Positions 1 to 13,000 of a stretch of 64,000 nucleotides of DNA are shown piece after piece (the stretch's first letter is position 1; the number at the start of each line of letters is the position of its first letter). The notes below the pieces were generated by a model that searched no databases, was not told the origin of the DNA, and saw only the letters and a program-made list of their open reading frames with translations. The stretch is from Enoplolaimus lenunculus. Lineage: Eukaryota > Nematoda > Enoplea > Enoplida > Thoracostomopsidae. Both the position numbers and the translations under genes were made by a program. Where the stretch lies: assembly GCA_030248215.1 (NCBI GenBank), contig JASANG010003935.1, positions 1-64,000 on the forward strand, written 5' to 3'.

Positions 1-201
1 CAACTACATTTTAAAAATTTTGTTACGAAATTTGCGTTTTTTTCGCTGCACTACGTATATATACTTATCTTTTATAAGAAGTACATAAGCTATCATAACT
101 TAAGTAGGTAAATAATATATACGTATGAAATTTCATAATTCATATGCGTGTACTTGTTTTTATCTTTGATTTCGCTTTTGTAATTGTTTATTTATTTGCA
201 G

Positions 202-3200
202 TTATGCAGTGATTGCAACTGGTTGCGCTGGTTGCCCGATAATTCAGTGTGAACGCGAAGATTGTGGCATATTGTTTTGTTATCATTGTAAACAAGATTG
301 GCATCCGAATCAAACGTGTGATGAAGCGCGTGCTCAGCGCGGTTCGTTTGCAACATCTCCAATTCATATAGATATGACAATTAAACGTACGTCGTAGTCG
401 CTTAACATTGCATTTTTATGTTTTCAGTTCGAGAATAGCGGCAACATCGTTTGTAACTCCGCTGTGTTTGCGTTGCCTATGCATGTGCGTATTGCGGCTC
501 CGACACGAGGGAATTGACATGTTTTTTGAGACAATAATAAACTTTAATAGTTTCAAGGACGTTGGCAGGGTGGTTTCAAGTGTCAACCCCACGGTTGGAA
601 TTTTTGTGCAGAGGTTTTTACGCTTTCAGTTTATAATACATGAAATATTCTTTGGAAAGTTTTATGGTAAAACGCCGCTCACCCTTCGAAAATCCGGGTG
701 ATTTTCATGTATAACATGTAAATTAAACGGAAATTGTATATTTTAGCCGGTGATCTGAAACCGTGTCCGCGATGTCGAACTTATATTGTGAAAACGCAAG
801 ACGGTTCGTGTAATCACATGATGTGTGCGATTTGCGGTGCAGAATTCTGTTGGCTCTGTATGAAAGAAATTTCAGATCTGCATTATCTAAGGTACGTTAT
901 GGTTATTGTTTTAGGCATACACTTTTTGGGTTTTTATTATTTCAGTGTTGGAAGAGTGTCAGTTCCAGGAGTTTTATTTTATTTATGTAGTTTTCTGTTT
1001 CACCTAAAATAGTTTGCTTAATGGTACATATGAAAATATTAGACATTAGAAACTATGTTTTGCGTATTTCGGTTTTTTTTGCATGTTGAGTACTCTAATA
1101 CGTATAGCAATTTTTATTTCACATAACTGTTCGCAGATGAAACTCATACATTTGGGATAAATGTTGATTTTAGTCCTTCTGGCTGCACGTTTTGGGGTAA
1201 AAAGCCATGGTCGCGTAAGAAAAAACTCGTCTGGCAGTTGAGCACCTTGATCGGAGCACCAGTTGGAATTGCACTAATCGCAGGAATCGCCGTGCCGGCA
1301 ATTATTCTAGGCGTTCCAGTTTTGGTTGGACGTAAAGTAAGTAGCTGTGGGTGGTGCCATTTGTTAAAGGAGTTTTGATATTTTGGATCTGTGAGCATGT
1401 TGTGATTAAATTTAATTGTGATATGATGAATGTGATTTTTGAATTAATCTTTTAAAACTTATTAACTATCCGGATACTGGAATCGGATATCAACCGAATA
1501 TATCGTCTAAGTTTGTGGACTTTGAAGCACTCGGGTCGAACAAATTGTATGTTCGTTGAATTAGAAGTATATAATACATAGCTTAATTTTTGGTATTTAC
1601 TTCAGTGTATCAAAGCAGGAACTTCTTGACCTGCCCAAAATGCAATCGCAGTAAGATGATTCTAAAGACGTTCACTTGTAAAAAACATTTATATGAAATT
1701 TGGAGCCGCCACCGTAAATATCCCAGCTCTATACTTGGTCCGAATGCGGATGTCGACTTTTGCGGGATATTAAAATGGATCCGGACATCCGGTCCCGGTC
1801 GCACCTGCTTCTCACGCGATGCTTATAAACTTTACCGTCAGGACTGATTTCGATAATGAAGCTATGCACGGCGGGTTAGCTGGAAATCGAATCACAATGC
1901 CATCATATTGGTATTTCTGAAAATCTAACTTTGCAATCGTGTGGGAAGTTAGTTTTTCGTTGTCAATATTTTTCCCATATCCTATTCCGCTATTTTGAAA
2001 TGCTGTTTACCGTGATTGTAGCATTCTAGAAACTAACTGGGTAGATAATTAGAACGAAGGTTTGTGTTTTGACTTTAATTAGTATATATTTCCTGCCATC
2101 ACACAAAACAAAATTGCGTGCACCTTTCCTGGATTTACTTCTATATGATCTTTTAATACCAACATATAGTCTGAATTTGAAGGTTCATCAGCGAATGATT
2201 GGCAAAAAACGTTCAAGACGAAACTGTGCAATTGCAGGCAGTGTGATTGCTACAGTCATATTGTCACCGTTGCTCGCATCGTTAGCTGTTGGTAAGCACC
2301 TTATGTTGTTTATCTGGCTATTAGGTCATTTATTATTTACTACTTTGTTGTTTCGCGTACGTGCACTTTTGATTACATTTACTTAAAATTAAGACAAACT
2401 ACAATGAGAGTCATTCATTTTTCATAAAAATCTGACAAAACTGAGTGTTAAGCTTGTATAGTGACACACTCTTATGTTACCAGAAGTGCAATTGGAAATT
2501 TAAACTTTAAACTTGTACAAAAGCCCGAAAGGTGGATGTCCGTCCGAAAAGAATCTCAGGAACGGCTGAACCGATTTTGACAAACTTTTCTTGTTGGAAG
2601 ATAATTATCCTGGGGTGTTAAACTCGCATTGGGGTTTTAAAATTTCAAGTTTTATTAGCTACAGGCTAATTTGCATAATTAGTTAAGCCTAAATTAGGCC
2701 TTTCTACATTATTTCACTAATTATTACAGTTACAAGCAATCTAATTTCCGCATTAAAGGGTTTTAGGTGCGAGGAATTTGAATAAATCGTTTACAAACCC
2801 CAAAACCGATTAATGAATAGTTAGCTAATAGCTCATTTGCATATTAGCTTAATTGAAAAGACAAAATTAAGACTTTTTAAATTGTTTAGGGATCTGAATA
2901 AATTGTTGACAAACCTCTAAAACCGATAATTGAGTAGTTAGCTAATATATAATTTTCATGTGAGCATAATTTATAAGCCTTTACAATGTTTCACTAATTA
3001 TTGGGTTTACAGGTGTCGGTGTTCCAATTATGCTAGCATATATTTATGGTGTTGTCCCTTTGTCGTTATGTCGCAACGGGACTTGTGGTGTCAATGCATC
3101 ATCGTCTGGAGTGAATTTAGATGTCGACGAAAATATTCTTGCTGCCACTGGTAAGTCAAGTTCGACGAAACACTAAGTTTTATTTGCTTCTATTATATAA

Positions 3201-6200
3201 TTGACTCATACATCCCAGTGGAATTTATACTGCAGGTATACACTGCTGTAGTTTTGTTATTAGTTTGTCTGAAAGGTTTGGTAATTATATTTTCAAGGTC
3301 GGGCCCCGACCCCGTCATCGGGGTAGGCGTCAGAAGGTGCCCGAGATGAAATATTTCCAGTGAATTTTTTTGTACTTAGATTCTTGTTTCTCTTGAAAAA
3401 GCTATTGCTCCCACTTCAGTCCGTTGGGGTTTTGAATGAATTTATGGTTAAAATAAATATATTTTTGTTTTATATGAACAATCTTGAACAGCGATAAATG
3501 CGAATCATTTCGAAACGCTGGCCCCAGATTGGCCCAGCTCCGGCGCCTGTAAAAATTATTTTCCCGGAACACACATATCACATGATTTCAGAGGTGTTCA
3601 TAGTCTTTCATTCAGAGACGCAGGAATGGGAATTTTTCCTTTTTCGTGGCACATTACGAAATATCAACAGAACTTAAACATAAAAATTATCTTACTGTAC
3701 GGAAGATTCTTTTAGCGACTTGTGTTTGGTCAGCAAATTCCTCTGTTTTCGTTTGACTTAGGTTTTTGTAGAGCTGAAGAATGGCTAATAAAATCGTAAA
3801 ACAGGCTGTTAAACGCCTTATTTTAATCTGAATTATTGAGCAAATTTAGATAAACTTTTTTGTTGGAAAGTTTGTTATCCTGGGGTGTTAACCTCGCATG
3901 GGGGTTTTAAAATTTAAACCGTTTCTTAGCTATAGGCTAATTTGCATAATTTGTTAAGCCTGCATTAGGACTTTTTAATTTCAGTACTAAAGTAGGGTTC
4001 GGGGTACGAGATATCTAAATAAATTGTATACGAATCTCTATTACTGATCATTGAATAGTTAGCTAATTACTAATTTGTATATCAGCATAATTCATAAGCC
4101 TAAATTAGGACTTCTTAAATTATTTCGCTAATTATTAGGGTTACAAGCAATCTTATTTCAGCAATAAAGGGTTTTTGTGCGCGAGGAATCTGAATAAATT
4201 GTATACAACCCTTCAAAACTGATACTCGAATAGTTAGCTAATAACTAATTGCATATTTGCTTAATTGATAATGATAAGCCTAAATAATGCCTTTTTAAAT
4301 TATTTCACAAATTATGTGGTTACTGAAGGGTTTTTGGTTGCGTCGAATGTGACAAATTGTTTACAAACCTCCAAACCCGATAAACCAGTCGTAGTGGGAC
4401 TACATTTATTGAGCGAAGCTCGAACACACGTAAGCAATTAAGGTAGTATGCAAATTAGTTATTAGCTAGCTATTCATTTATTGGTTTTGGAGGTTTGTAA
4501 ACAATTTACTCAGATTCCTCGCACCCAAAAACCCTTCAGCCACCCTAATAATTATGGGAATAATTTAAAAAGTCCTAATTTTGTCTCGCCAGTTAAGCAA
4601 ATAGGCAAATTATCTATTCGCTAACTATTCGATAATCGCTTTTAAAGGTTTGTAGACAACTTATTCAGATTTCTCGCACCCGAAAACCCATTATTGCTAA
4701 AATTAGATTGCGTGTAACCCTAATACTTAGTGAAACATTGTAAAACACCTAATTTTTGGCTTATCAAAAATGCTTATATGCAAATTATCTATTAGATAAC
4801 TACTCATTTATCGGTTTTAGACGTTTGTAAACAATTTATTCAGATTCCTCGCACCAAAAAAGCTTCAGTAAACCCTAATAATTATTGAAAAAATTTAAAA
4901 GTCCTAGTTTTGTCATCAATTAAGCTAATATGCAATGGGTAACTATTCTATTATCGTTTTTGGGTCGCTTTTAAAGGTTTGTAGACAACTTATTCAGATT
5001 TCTCGCACCCGAAAACCCATTATTGCTAAAATTAGATTGCGTGTAACCCTAATACTTAGTGAAACATTGTAAAACACCTAATTTTTGGCTTATCAAAATG
5101 CTTATATGCAAATTATCTATTAGATAACTACTCATTTATCGGTTTTAGACGTTTGTAAACAATTTATTCAGATTCCTCGCACCAAAAAAGCTTCAGTAAA
5201 CCCTAATAATTATTGAAAAAATTTAAAAGTCCTAGTTTTGTCATCAATTAAGCTAATATGCAATGGGTAACTATTCTATTATCGTTTTTGGGTGCGTGTA
5301 AACAATTTATTCAAATTTCTCGCACCTAAAATCCCTTTAGTGCTGAAATTATATTGCTTTAACCTTAATAATTAGTGAAATATTCTAAACAGTCCTAATT
5401 TAGGCTTATAAAACTATGCTAATATGCAAATTATCGATTAACAAACTGCTCAATTATCGGGTTTGGAGGTTTGTAAACAGTCTACGCAGATTCCTCGCAC
5501 CCAAAACCCTTTAATGCTAAAATTAGATTGCTTCTAACTGTAATAATTAGTGAAATATTGTGCAAAGTCCTAATTTAGGCTTAATTAATTATGCAAATTA
5601 GCCAGTAGCTAATAAACGGCTTAAAATTTTAAAACCCCAATGCGGGGTTAACACCCCAGGATAATTGGCTTTCAAACAAAAAACTTTATCAAAATCGGTT
5701 CAGTCGTTCCGGAGATTCTTTTCGGTCGGACACACGAACAGATGGACGGACGGACATCCACCTTTCGACCCCCAAGAACAAAACTTAAAACGCTTCGCGA
5801 AACTCCGAGCTTCGCTCGGAATTTCGCTTCGCTCAATGAATAGTTAGACAATAACTAATTTGCGTATTAGCTTACTTGCTTACGTGTGTACGAGCTTCGC
5901 TCAATACACGTAATCCCACTACGACTGGTAGTTAGCTAGGTGTAATTCAATGATTAAAACATTTTTCCAATGATACTTATACATTTTAAGCATTTGTTTG
6001 CATTGCAGGTATGCTGGACGCCAATAATGTGGAGAAAAATATTTTACTAAACGATATTGACAAGCACGAAGCAGATACGATTACTGGGCTTAGCATACAA
6101 AGCGGTGGATCGGCTCACAATAGGTAATTTTAGTCGCACTGCAGAACACCCATTATACGTATGTAATTTAGACCAAGTTCGAGTTCTTTTTGTATTTGTC

Positions 6201-7645
6201 ATGTCAAGTATGTAAATCACATAGACGGAATTTGAAGCGACGAAGAAGATTGGTGTAACTGCATTATTATAAGATGATGGCACTGCCAGTATTGCAACTG
6301 CTGTTTGCTTGGATAGTTAGAAATGCATATAGACAGACCAAAGAGTAATAGTATGCAGATATCGTGTCTGCCAGCGAAGTGTGATTTGAAGGACACAATA
6401 TTTATATAGTTTTGGTTCCCTTGTATCCATTACCTATGTCTATAAAATTTACCTTTATGTCTGTCTCTGTTTACGTATTTCAGAATGCAAGTGCATGCGG
6501 AGGTTTTGCCAAAACGTCGCTGCAGTATCGACTCCGGAGCAAATAGCCTTGGCGATCGAGTTAATTACGAGGCTGCAAGCACTAAAGGTCTCGCTGGATC
6601 AACCTACTGTGATGATAAAGTAAGCCTCACCCCAGTTAATTACAAACAGTGACTTTTTGGAAACCGCCAGTATTTTCATTCAGGTTACAAACCGGTGGCC
6701 CTGGGATGTAGCTTTTTTATCAGTCGGGTATCAGCGGATGCTCAGAATTTTATGTGAAATTACCTAGAGTTTGTTTTTGTCTCATTGTCTCAATATTTAT
6801 TATGGCTGACACAAAATATTTCAAAGCTATCTCTATCTTCCTAAAAGTAATTTTCAGTAGATTTCGAAATAATGTAGCGATTTTAAATTTATTTATTTAA
6901 TTCACTGAATCAAACCACTCATATGGTTTGGCGCTATCGCTAATGAATTTTGGACAACGAGCACTCATGGCAATAGCCTGTTGTACTGTATGTGTCTATG
7001 TTGTAGGGCAAATTGCTACGCCAGGTATTTTGCTACACCTAAAATAAGAGGTCAATTACTAACTGAAATAATTGCTATAAAACTCTTGCCGCTCACTGGC
7101 TACAGGCAGTGTATAAGTATGCACGCAATGCAATGTTCACTTTGCCCGTAGCAAAATAATGTGCGTAGCAAGTTACGCTACAGCATAATATATACTTTGG
7201 TTTAACGAAGTGTTTTATGGTTTGTCGTTTGTTTCTATAGAGCATGCGTGGAGGCACAGACGTTGAAGAATCCAGTATGTACGGCGGATTGCACGATGAC
7301 AGTGCGGTATGCGGCCACGCAGCTATTGCTTCTTCGTTGATGTCTGCAGTTCAAAAACAGTGTTCAAACGCTATGTCAAATGCAATGTTAAACCCTAAAT
7401 GGCCCTTAGGCAATTTAGGTCATGGCGGACTTTTGACTGGAACCGGACTATCGGGTGGATCAATCCAGTCTACGAGTGGCGGAGGTACCGTGACTTGTAG
7501 TCAGACCATAAATGGATCATCGAGTGACGGTAATTGTAACAGTCAGCCAACGATACAAAGTTCAGGCCCTGGCTCAATAGTTACTGGCTTCGGCACAGGA
7601 TGCCACGGGGCAACGAAAACCAACAGTGGAGCCAACAATAACATC

Positions 7646-7678
<33 letters not shown>

Positions 7679-10019
7679 TATAATAATAATAATAATAATA
7701 CGAATTCATGCTGTTCTGAAAATTCGTCATTGAAAGCGATGGCTGGATCAATTTGTGACAACAAAAGTTTGCGCGGAGGTTACTATGGTGATAATGTTCA
7801 CCTTGTTCAGGTATATTTGTTGTATTAATACACATGTACGTATGTATAAGGTTAAGTTCGACCGCGAAGTCCGGTTCCGGTTTTATAATTACAAACCGGA
7901 CCTTTTAGCTTTGCCTCTTTTTGCAATTTTTATTTTTTTCGTGAATCGGTCGAGGGCCTGTGCGTAACGGTAGGCCGCTCACTCTCCACTACATATAGTC
8001 CAGCAGTTTGGATCAGAACATAAGGTTACGCTTTAGGATTGCGTTATACTTTTGTATGCTGAACGCCTCCGCACGCCGCTATGCGTTCCTAACAAAAATA
8101 TAGGCAAGAGGTAACATCAGTTAGGTAGCGCGCGGCGGCATGTGGTAATATTTAACAAAAAATTTCACCGTGCTGCGCGGTGGCGTCCGGCCGGGTCTGG
8201 ATTTAGCAAACTACTGAAGGAAAATGTTAGTCACCAAGCTTCACCTTTGAGTAATAAATAACGTACGTAGACATACTTGGGTTACGATTACGAATGTTTA
8301 ATTAGGAATAGTTTGAATGGTCGGGATGCAGAGATATGACATGTCTCATTTTAAGTTATTAAATCGCAATTTTACTTAATGATTTACCTGAAATAAATTT
8401 TATTGTATGACATTAATGGCGTCGCGTTGCATACTGTCCATTAATATTATACATACTGAGCTGCCAGAATATAGATAAAGACAAAAATACTTCCCTACCT
8501 GTAAAAAATGAGGATCACGTTCTGTTTTTAAGTTATGAAAATTCCGGTCCCGTGTTTGCCAGGAACATAAATCCGGGTTCGGGTTTGCTTTGTTAAAATT
8601 CCGGGTCCGGCTTTTTCTACTAGAAAAATCCGGGTCCGGTTATTTATTTTTAAATGTTGATTGTTCCTTAAGATTGGGAATATGTTTCAAGTTTATCATT
8701 TTGCAAATTTTTACAAATTTGGTTATTTATCTATGTCAAAATTAAAATCACGGACTCTGTTGTTTTCGCATTTAGAGAAAGTTGGGTTTTCTAAATGCAA
8801 AAGGGCTGTTGTATAACTTGTATGGATGTTACTAAGTGGTTTTCAGGTTGAAACCCATCTTCAGTCAATACCAGATGATGCGAGTACAAAGTCACTTGCC
8901 GGCTCACTTTATAGTGATCGAAGAAGTAACAGGTATTTATTAACATTTATATGCTCTTTTATAATAACTTATTTCACCCTAGTCCTGAGTACATACGACG
9001 TAATGCTCATATGTATTGCTGTGTCGTTTATCGATTAGTCGGCATCTACTTTCAGTAAGTGTGAGCATCGGCACTGCAAAAGTAGAGAAAAGTCAATTGG
9101 AATGTTTATCTTTATGTCGGCATCTACATTCAGTAAGTGTGAGCATCGGGACTGCAAAAGTAGAGAAAAGTCAATTGGAATGCTTATCATTATAACTGTG
9201 CGTCAGATCGTTAAATTAAAGCTATCGCGGTATTAGTTGTTTTTGGTTGATAAATTTGAAGTCTTCGCGTTTATACTTTAGTAATGTAGTAGTCTTAACG
9301 ACTTTTATTTGTTATGTATTCAAATTGGTATCAGTATCGTTTGGGTATCGGCGAATTTTTAAATAAAGAATAGATATCAGTATAGGCAATAACTTGGGTA
9401 GCGGCACATCGCTATTCCTATCCTGTTTGATATTGCTTATATTCTTTGTGTATCGAATAACAGGAGTTTTAGCAACCAAACGACTTGTCTAGGCAGTTTT
9501 AAAGATAACCCAATGTTTATTTGATTTATACATACGTGGCAATATAATATATGTCTAAAGGTATAACCAGTAGTGCAAACATTCAACACATAAATAAACC
9601 TACGCTTGCTTAGTTTTTTTGGCAGCTGTTGGAGGACATATGCTTTTGGCTCGAAACGACTTTGTTTGCATAACTCTTGCTTCCGTTTCAGAAGTTATAT
9701 TGCTGCCGACGCAGGTTCACTTCATCATAGTACAATTATTGGTGGCGGTAGCGGTCAAGATTCCTCGATATCATTGTCGTTAAATGGCAATATTGGAATC
9801 GTTCCTCTATCTTCGACTACAACCCCTCAGGTGCAGGTGTCTACCCTTCATACAACAGCAACACCACCGGCACCAACAACAGGATTATCCGTTTGCAGCA
9901 CTGCAAACGATAATGTTTCTTGTTGCTATGGAACAAACAACTTGAAACAAACCACGCCGTGTGTTGTAGTGGTCTCGACTTCTAATACTAATGGCAGCTA
10001 CAGAAACAACAACAGCAGC

Positions 10020-10082
<63 letters not shown>

Positions 10083-13000
10083 GACGACGACGATGACCAC
10101 AACAATGTTGACTCAAGTCGTATTGCATCGAAAACCTTTGGAATTGATATTGGTAGTGGTAGTAGCAACAACAGCCATGGAATGGTATCGTTTGCGTTAC
10201 AGCAACGCGAAAAGTTGATTGATAAATATGGAAATTGCAGTGATACGGTTTCGTGCCACAATGAGCCAATTGGATCAGCGAATAGTACTGACGAGTTAAT
10301 TGAATTTAGTCCTGTCGGGTCTGTTACAGATCACAGAACGAGAGGTAGCTATATTGATAGTTCTGGTTGCAGTAAATCCGCCAGCACACCCAAGAGCTGC
10401 AACGAACTTGGGTTGGTGCCTCCAGGAATCGGTGGAATTTTACGCAAACCGTCCCTGTTATTTCAAGCTGACACCAAAGCTGATAAGCAGAATGTAACCA
10501 CTCTTAGCGAACAAGTAGATCCGGTGAAATGTTTGAATGTTGTAAGCAGTTCTATTGTTTCTTGTCACCATCAGAGTACAGCTGCGACCGGTTGTGGGCC
10601 TAATGACAATTCGTTTTCACACTCAGATCGTCATGTCTCCCAACCAAGTGTCGCTTTTAGCACCACGAGTGTTGTATCTGTGAGTTCTCGACGTGGTAAC
10701 TACCACCACCACCACCAACAACAACAACCAACAGATGGTGTCTGCCAGTCGGTGCCATTGCCACATTCATGTTTGATTAGACGAGAGCTTGATTACAGTG
10801 ATTCTGTTGTGTTACCATTTGTAGAGCAATCAGATTCGTTGCAAACTATTGCAACTGGCCATAATGGTGAGGAGCCAGGTAGATGGTATAATGGGTGCGG
10901 CGGTAGGACAGGTAATTTAAAAACCATTGATGGTGTCAAATCAAGTTTAGACAATAATCCTACGACGGTACGCTGTCAACCACATGTTACGCTATACGAA
11001 AACAATGCCCAGCCGCAACAAGTGCCAGACTTGCGCGGCATGCCTTATGGACGACATCTAAGTGTTCCCTACGTAAGTTCCAACACACTAGCACCGAATC
11101 GAGAAGTTTCACGAACCGTTGCGTGCTACGATGAACACAGCTTGTGTTCTTTTACGGACCAACAGCATAGAACTTCTGTACCAAGCATTCTGTTCAATAC
11201 TACGAGCAAAGACAGCAAAAGTGCTGATGGCGGCGCCGCTACAGTTAGGGTCGCAATTTGCGACAATTGCGCCCGTGCCATGGATGAGTCTGGTCAGAGT
11301 CCAGTTTTGTACGCAGTCGCGGATGCTGTAGCACATCGTCAGTCAAATGTAGAAAAAACAATCAAAAATGTTCATGACGTATCTAGTAGTATTGGTGTTG
11401 TGTCCCGACGAGCTTCGAGTACGTGCGATATGAGCACATCAGCGGATATTGGCAATCGCAGTAGTGTAGCATCGGATAACTTAACGGTAGCTGTAAGTCG
11501 GGACCGGCTAATAAGTGGGTCTGTAAATAGTAGCACTCATTCGATAGGGTCGACTTGTAAAAATAGTTTTGGGGATACCGTTGCAGCGTCCGGCAGAGCT
11601 GAGGACTCGACGACCGCAATTCGAGAGCATTCAACTACTACTTCAATGTTGCCATTCACGTTGTGTTGTCCGTCATTGGCAGTTGCTGCTGCGCAACTCA
11701 TAGGGTATGATAATGAGCAACAGAGTAGATATGTAGTTGGTAAATGTGGTACTACGCAGAATAATGCAGAATCTCCAGCATGTGATAATGTTTTGTCAAC
11801 CAGTAATCGATTACTTGCTAGTGCTCGATGTGGAAGCGCTGCTGTAACTCGCGTAGGGTCTCATTATAATCTTGCCTCGGCGATGGTTGGTATTGGATGT
11901 ATTAGTAGCACCAGCAATGTTAACCGAGAAAACAGTCATGGTAACAAGGGAAGGCACCAAAAACCTAGCGCGTTATCTCGGTTGTCGCAGTCGTCGTTTG
12001 ATATTCAAGCTGATATACGCACCAATCGGTCAACATCCCCATTGCCGTGCGCCGCTAGTGGTCGTAGTAGTAGTAGTAGTAGCGCGAGTGTACTTCCATG
12101 GTCGCTGTTACGCTCGAATAAACTTAAATTTGTCACACTGCGAGGTAATAATAATAGTTCTGGGGCAACGACTATTACGACCTCAACAACTGGAGTTGGC
12201 AGACCAGAATCAAGTCGTCGCAGGCAAAGTACTCCCGCCGCAGCAGGTCGACTGACAGCGGAATCAAACGAAAATGACTTAGCTCATAGAAACAGCCGTC
12301 AAAGTCTGTGCACCACTCGTACTGTTACTACAGTGAACGCACAAGTGACTGAAAATTGTCAGTACTTGATGCAGTGTTTTAGCGTTGATGGCGTTTCGAA
12401 ACCGTGCCAGTCGAAAAGCAACGCGTTGTTGTTGAAGTCATCAGGGTTTAAGTCTCAGTCACGACAGGGTAGTTTTACCTCCGGTGCCAATGTCAGTAGT
12501 GTTGGTGCCGAAGAAAGGTTTTTATCTGGAGAAAATCATCGAGTATACCAATCACATGGAAGCAAAGAGGCCAAAACCAGTTTTGGCTACAATAACAACG
12601 AGTGTTGTCATGGGCGAGCAGCTCTTACTACTGAGTCTACTAGTTGTAGTAGACCTAATATCGAAATTCTACGCTGCAACGCGACGGATGTTGATGGGAG
12701 CAAAGCCATGACAGAGTCTGACAGTCGGACTCAGTCAAAAGTTACAGCTTCAGCTGTTTCGTTTAGCGAACCTGCAAACGCGGTCGGTAAAACCATTGAA
12801 GCGGGTGTTAGAATCACGCAAGCTTGTAGTACTGGTACAAAAACGGACGCTATTTCGCAGGTTGCAGATAAATTGAATGACTTGTCGGACTGCGAAGAAA
12901 CGACCGGGCTTTTACGTTGCAGAAAGACCAGCACTGGATTTAAATTAGACAATGGTAGCGGCAATTGTTGTCCTGTGGAAACAAGTGACACGGGCATTGC

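Noticed and set aside
2520-5930. One huge palindrome spanning RNF19 introns 4 and 5
   Set aside because: The inverted arms are real, but exon 5 lies between them and the intron-4 and intron-5 parts are better explained as separate insertions of one family.
4383-5930. CRISPR-like array
   Set aside because: The ~165-bp monomers are direct satellite repeats without short constant repeats and unique spacers, in an animal genome.
9885-10269. Minus-strand poly-Val/poly-Cys/poly-Leu ORFs
   Set aside because: Shadows of the AAC repeat in RNF19 exon 10.
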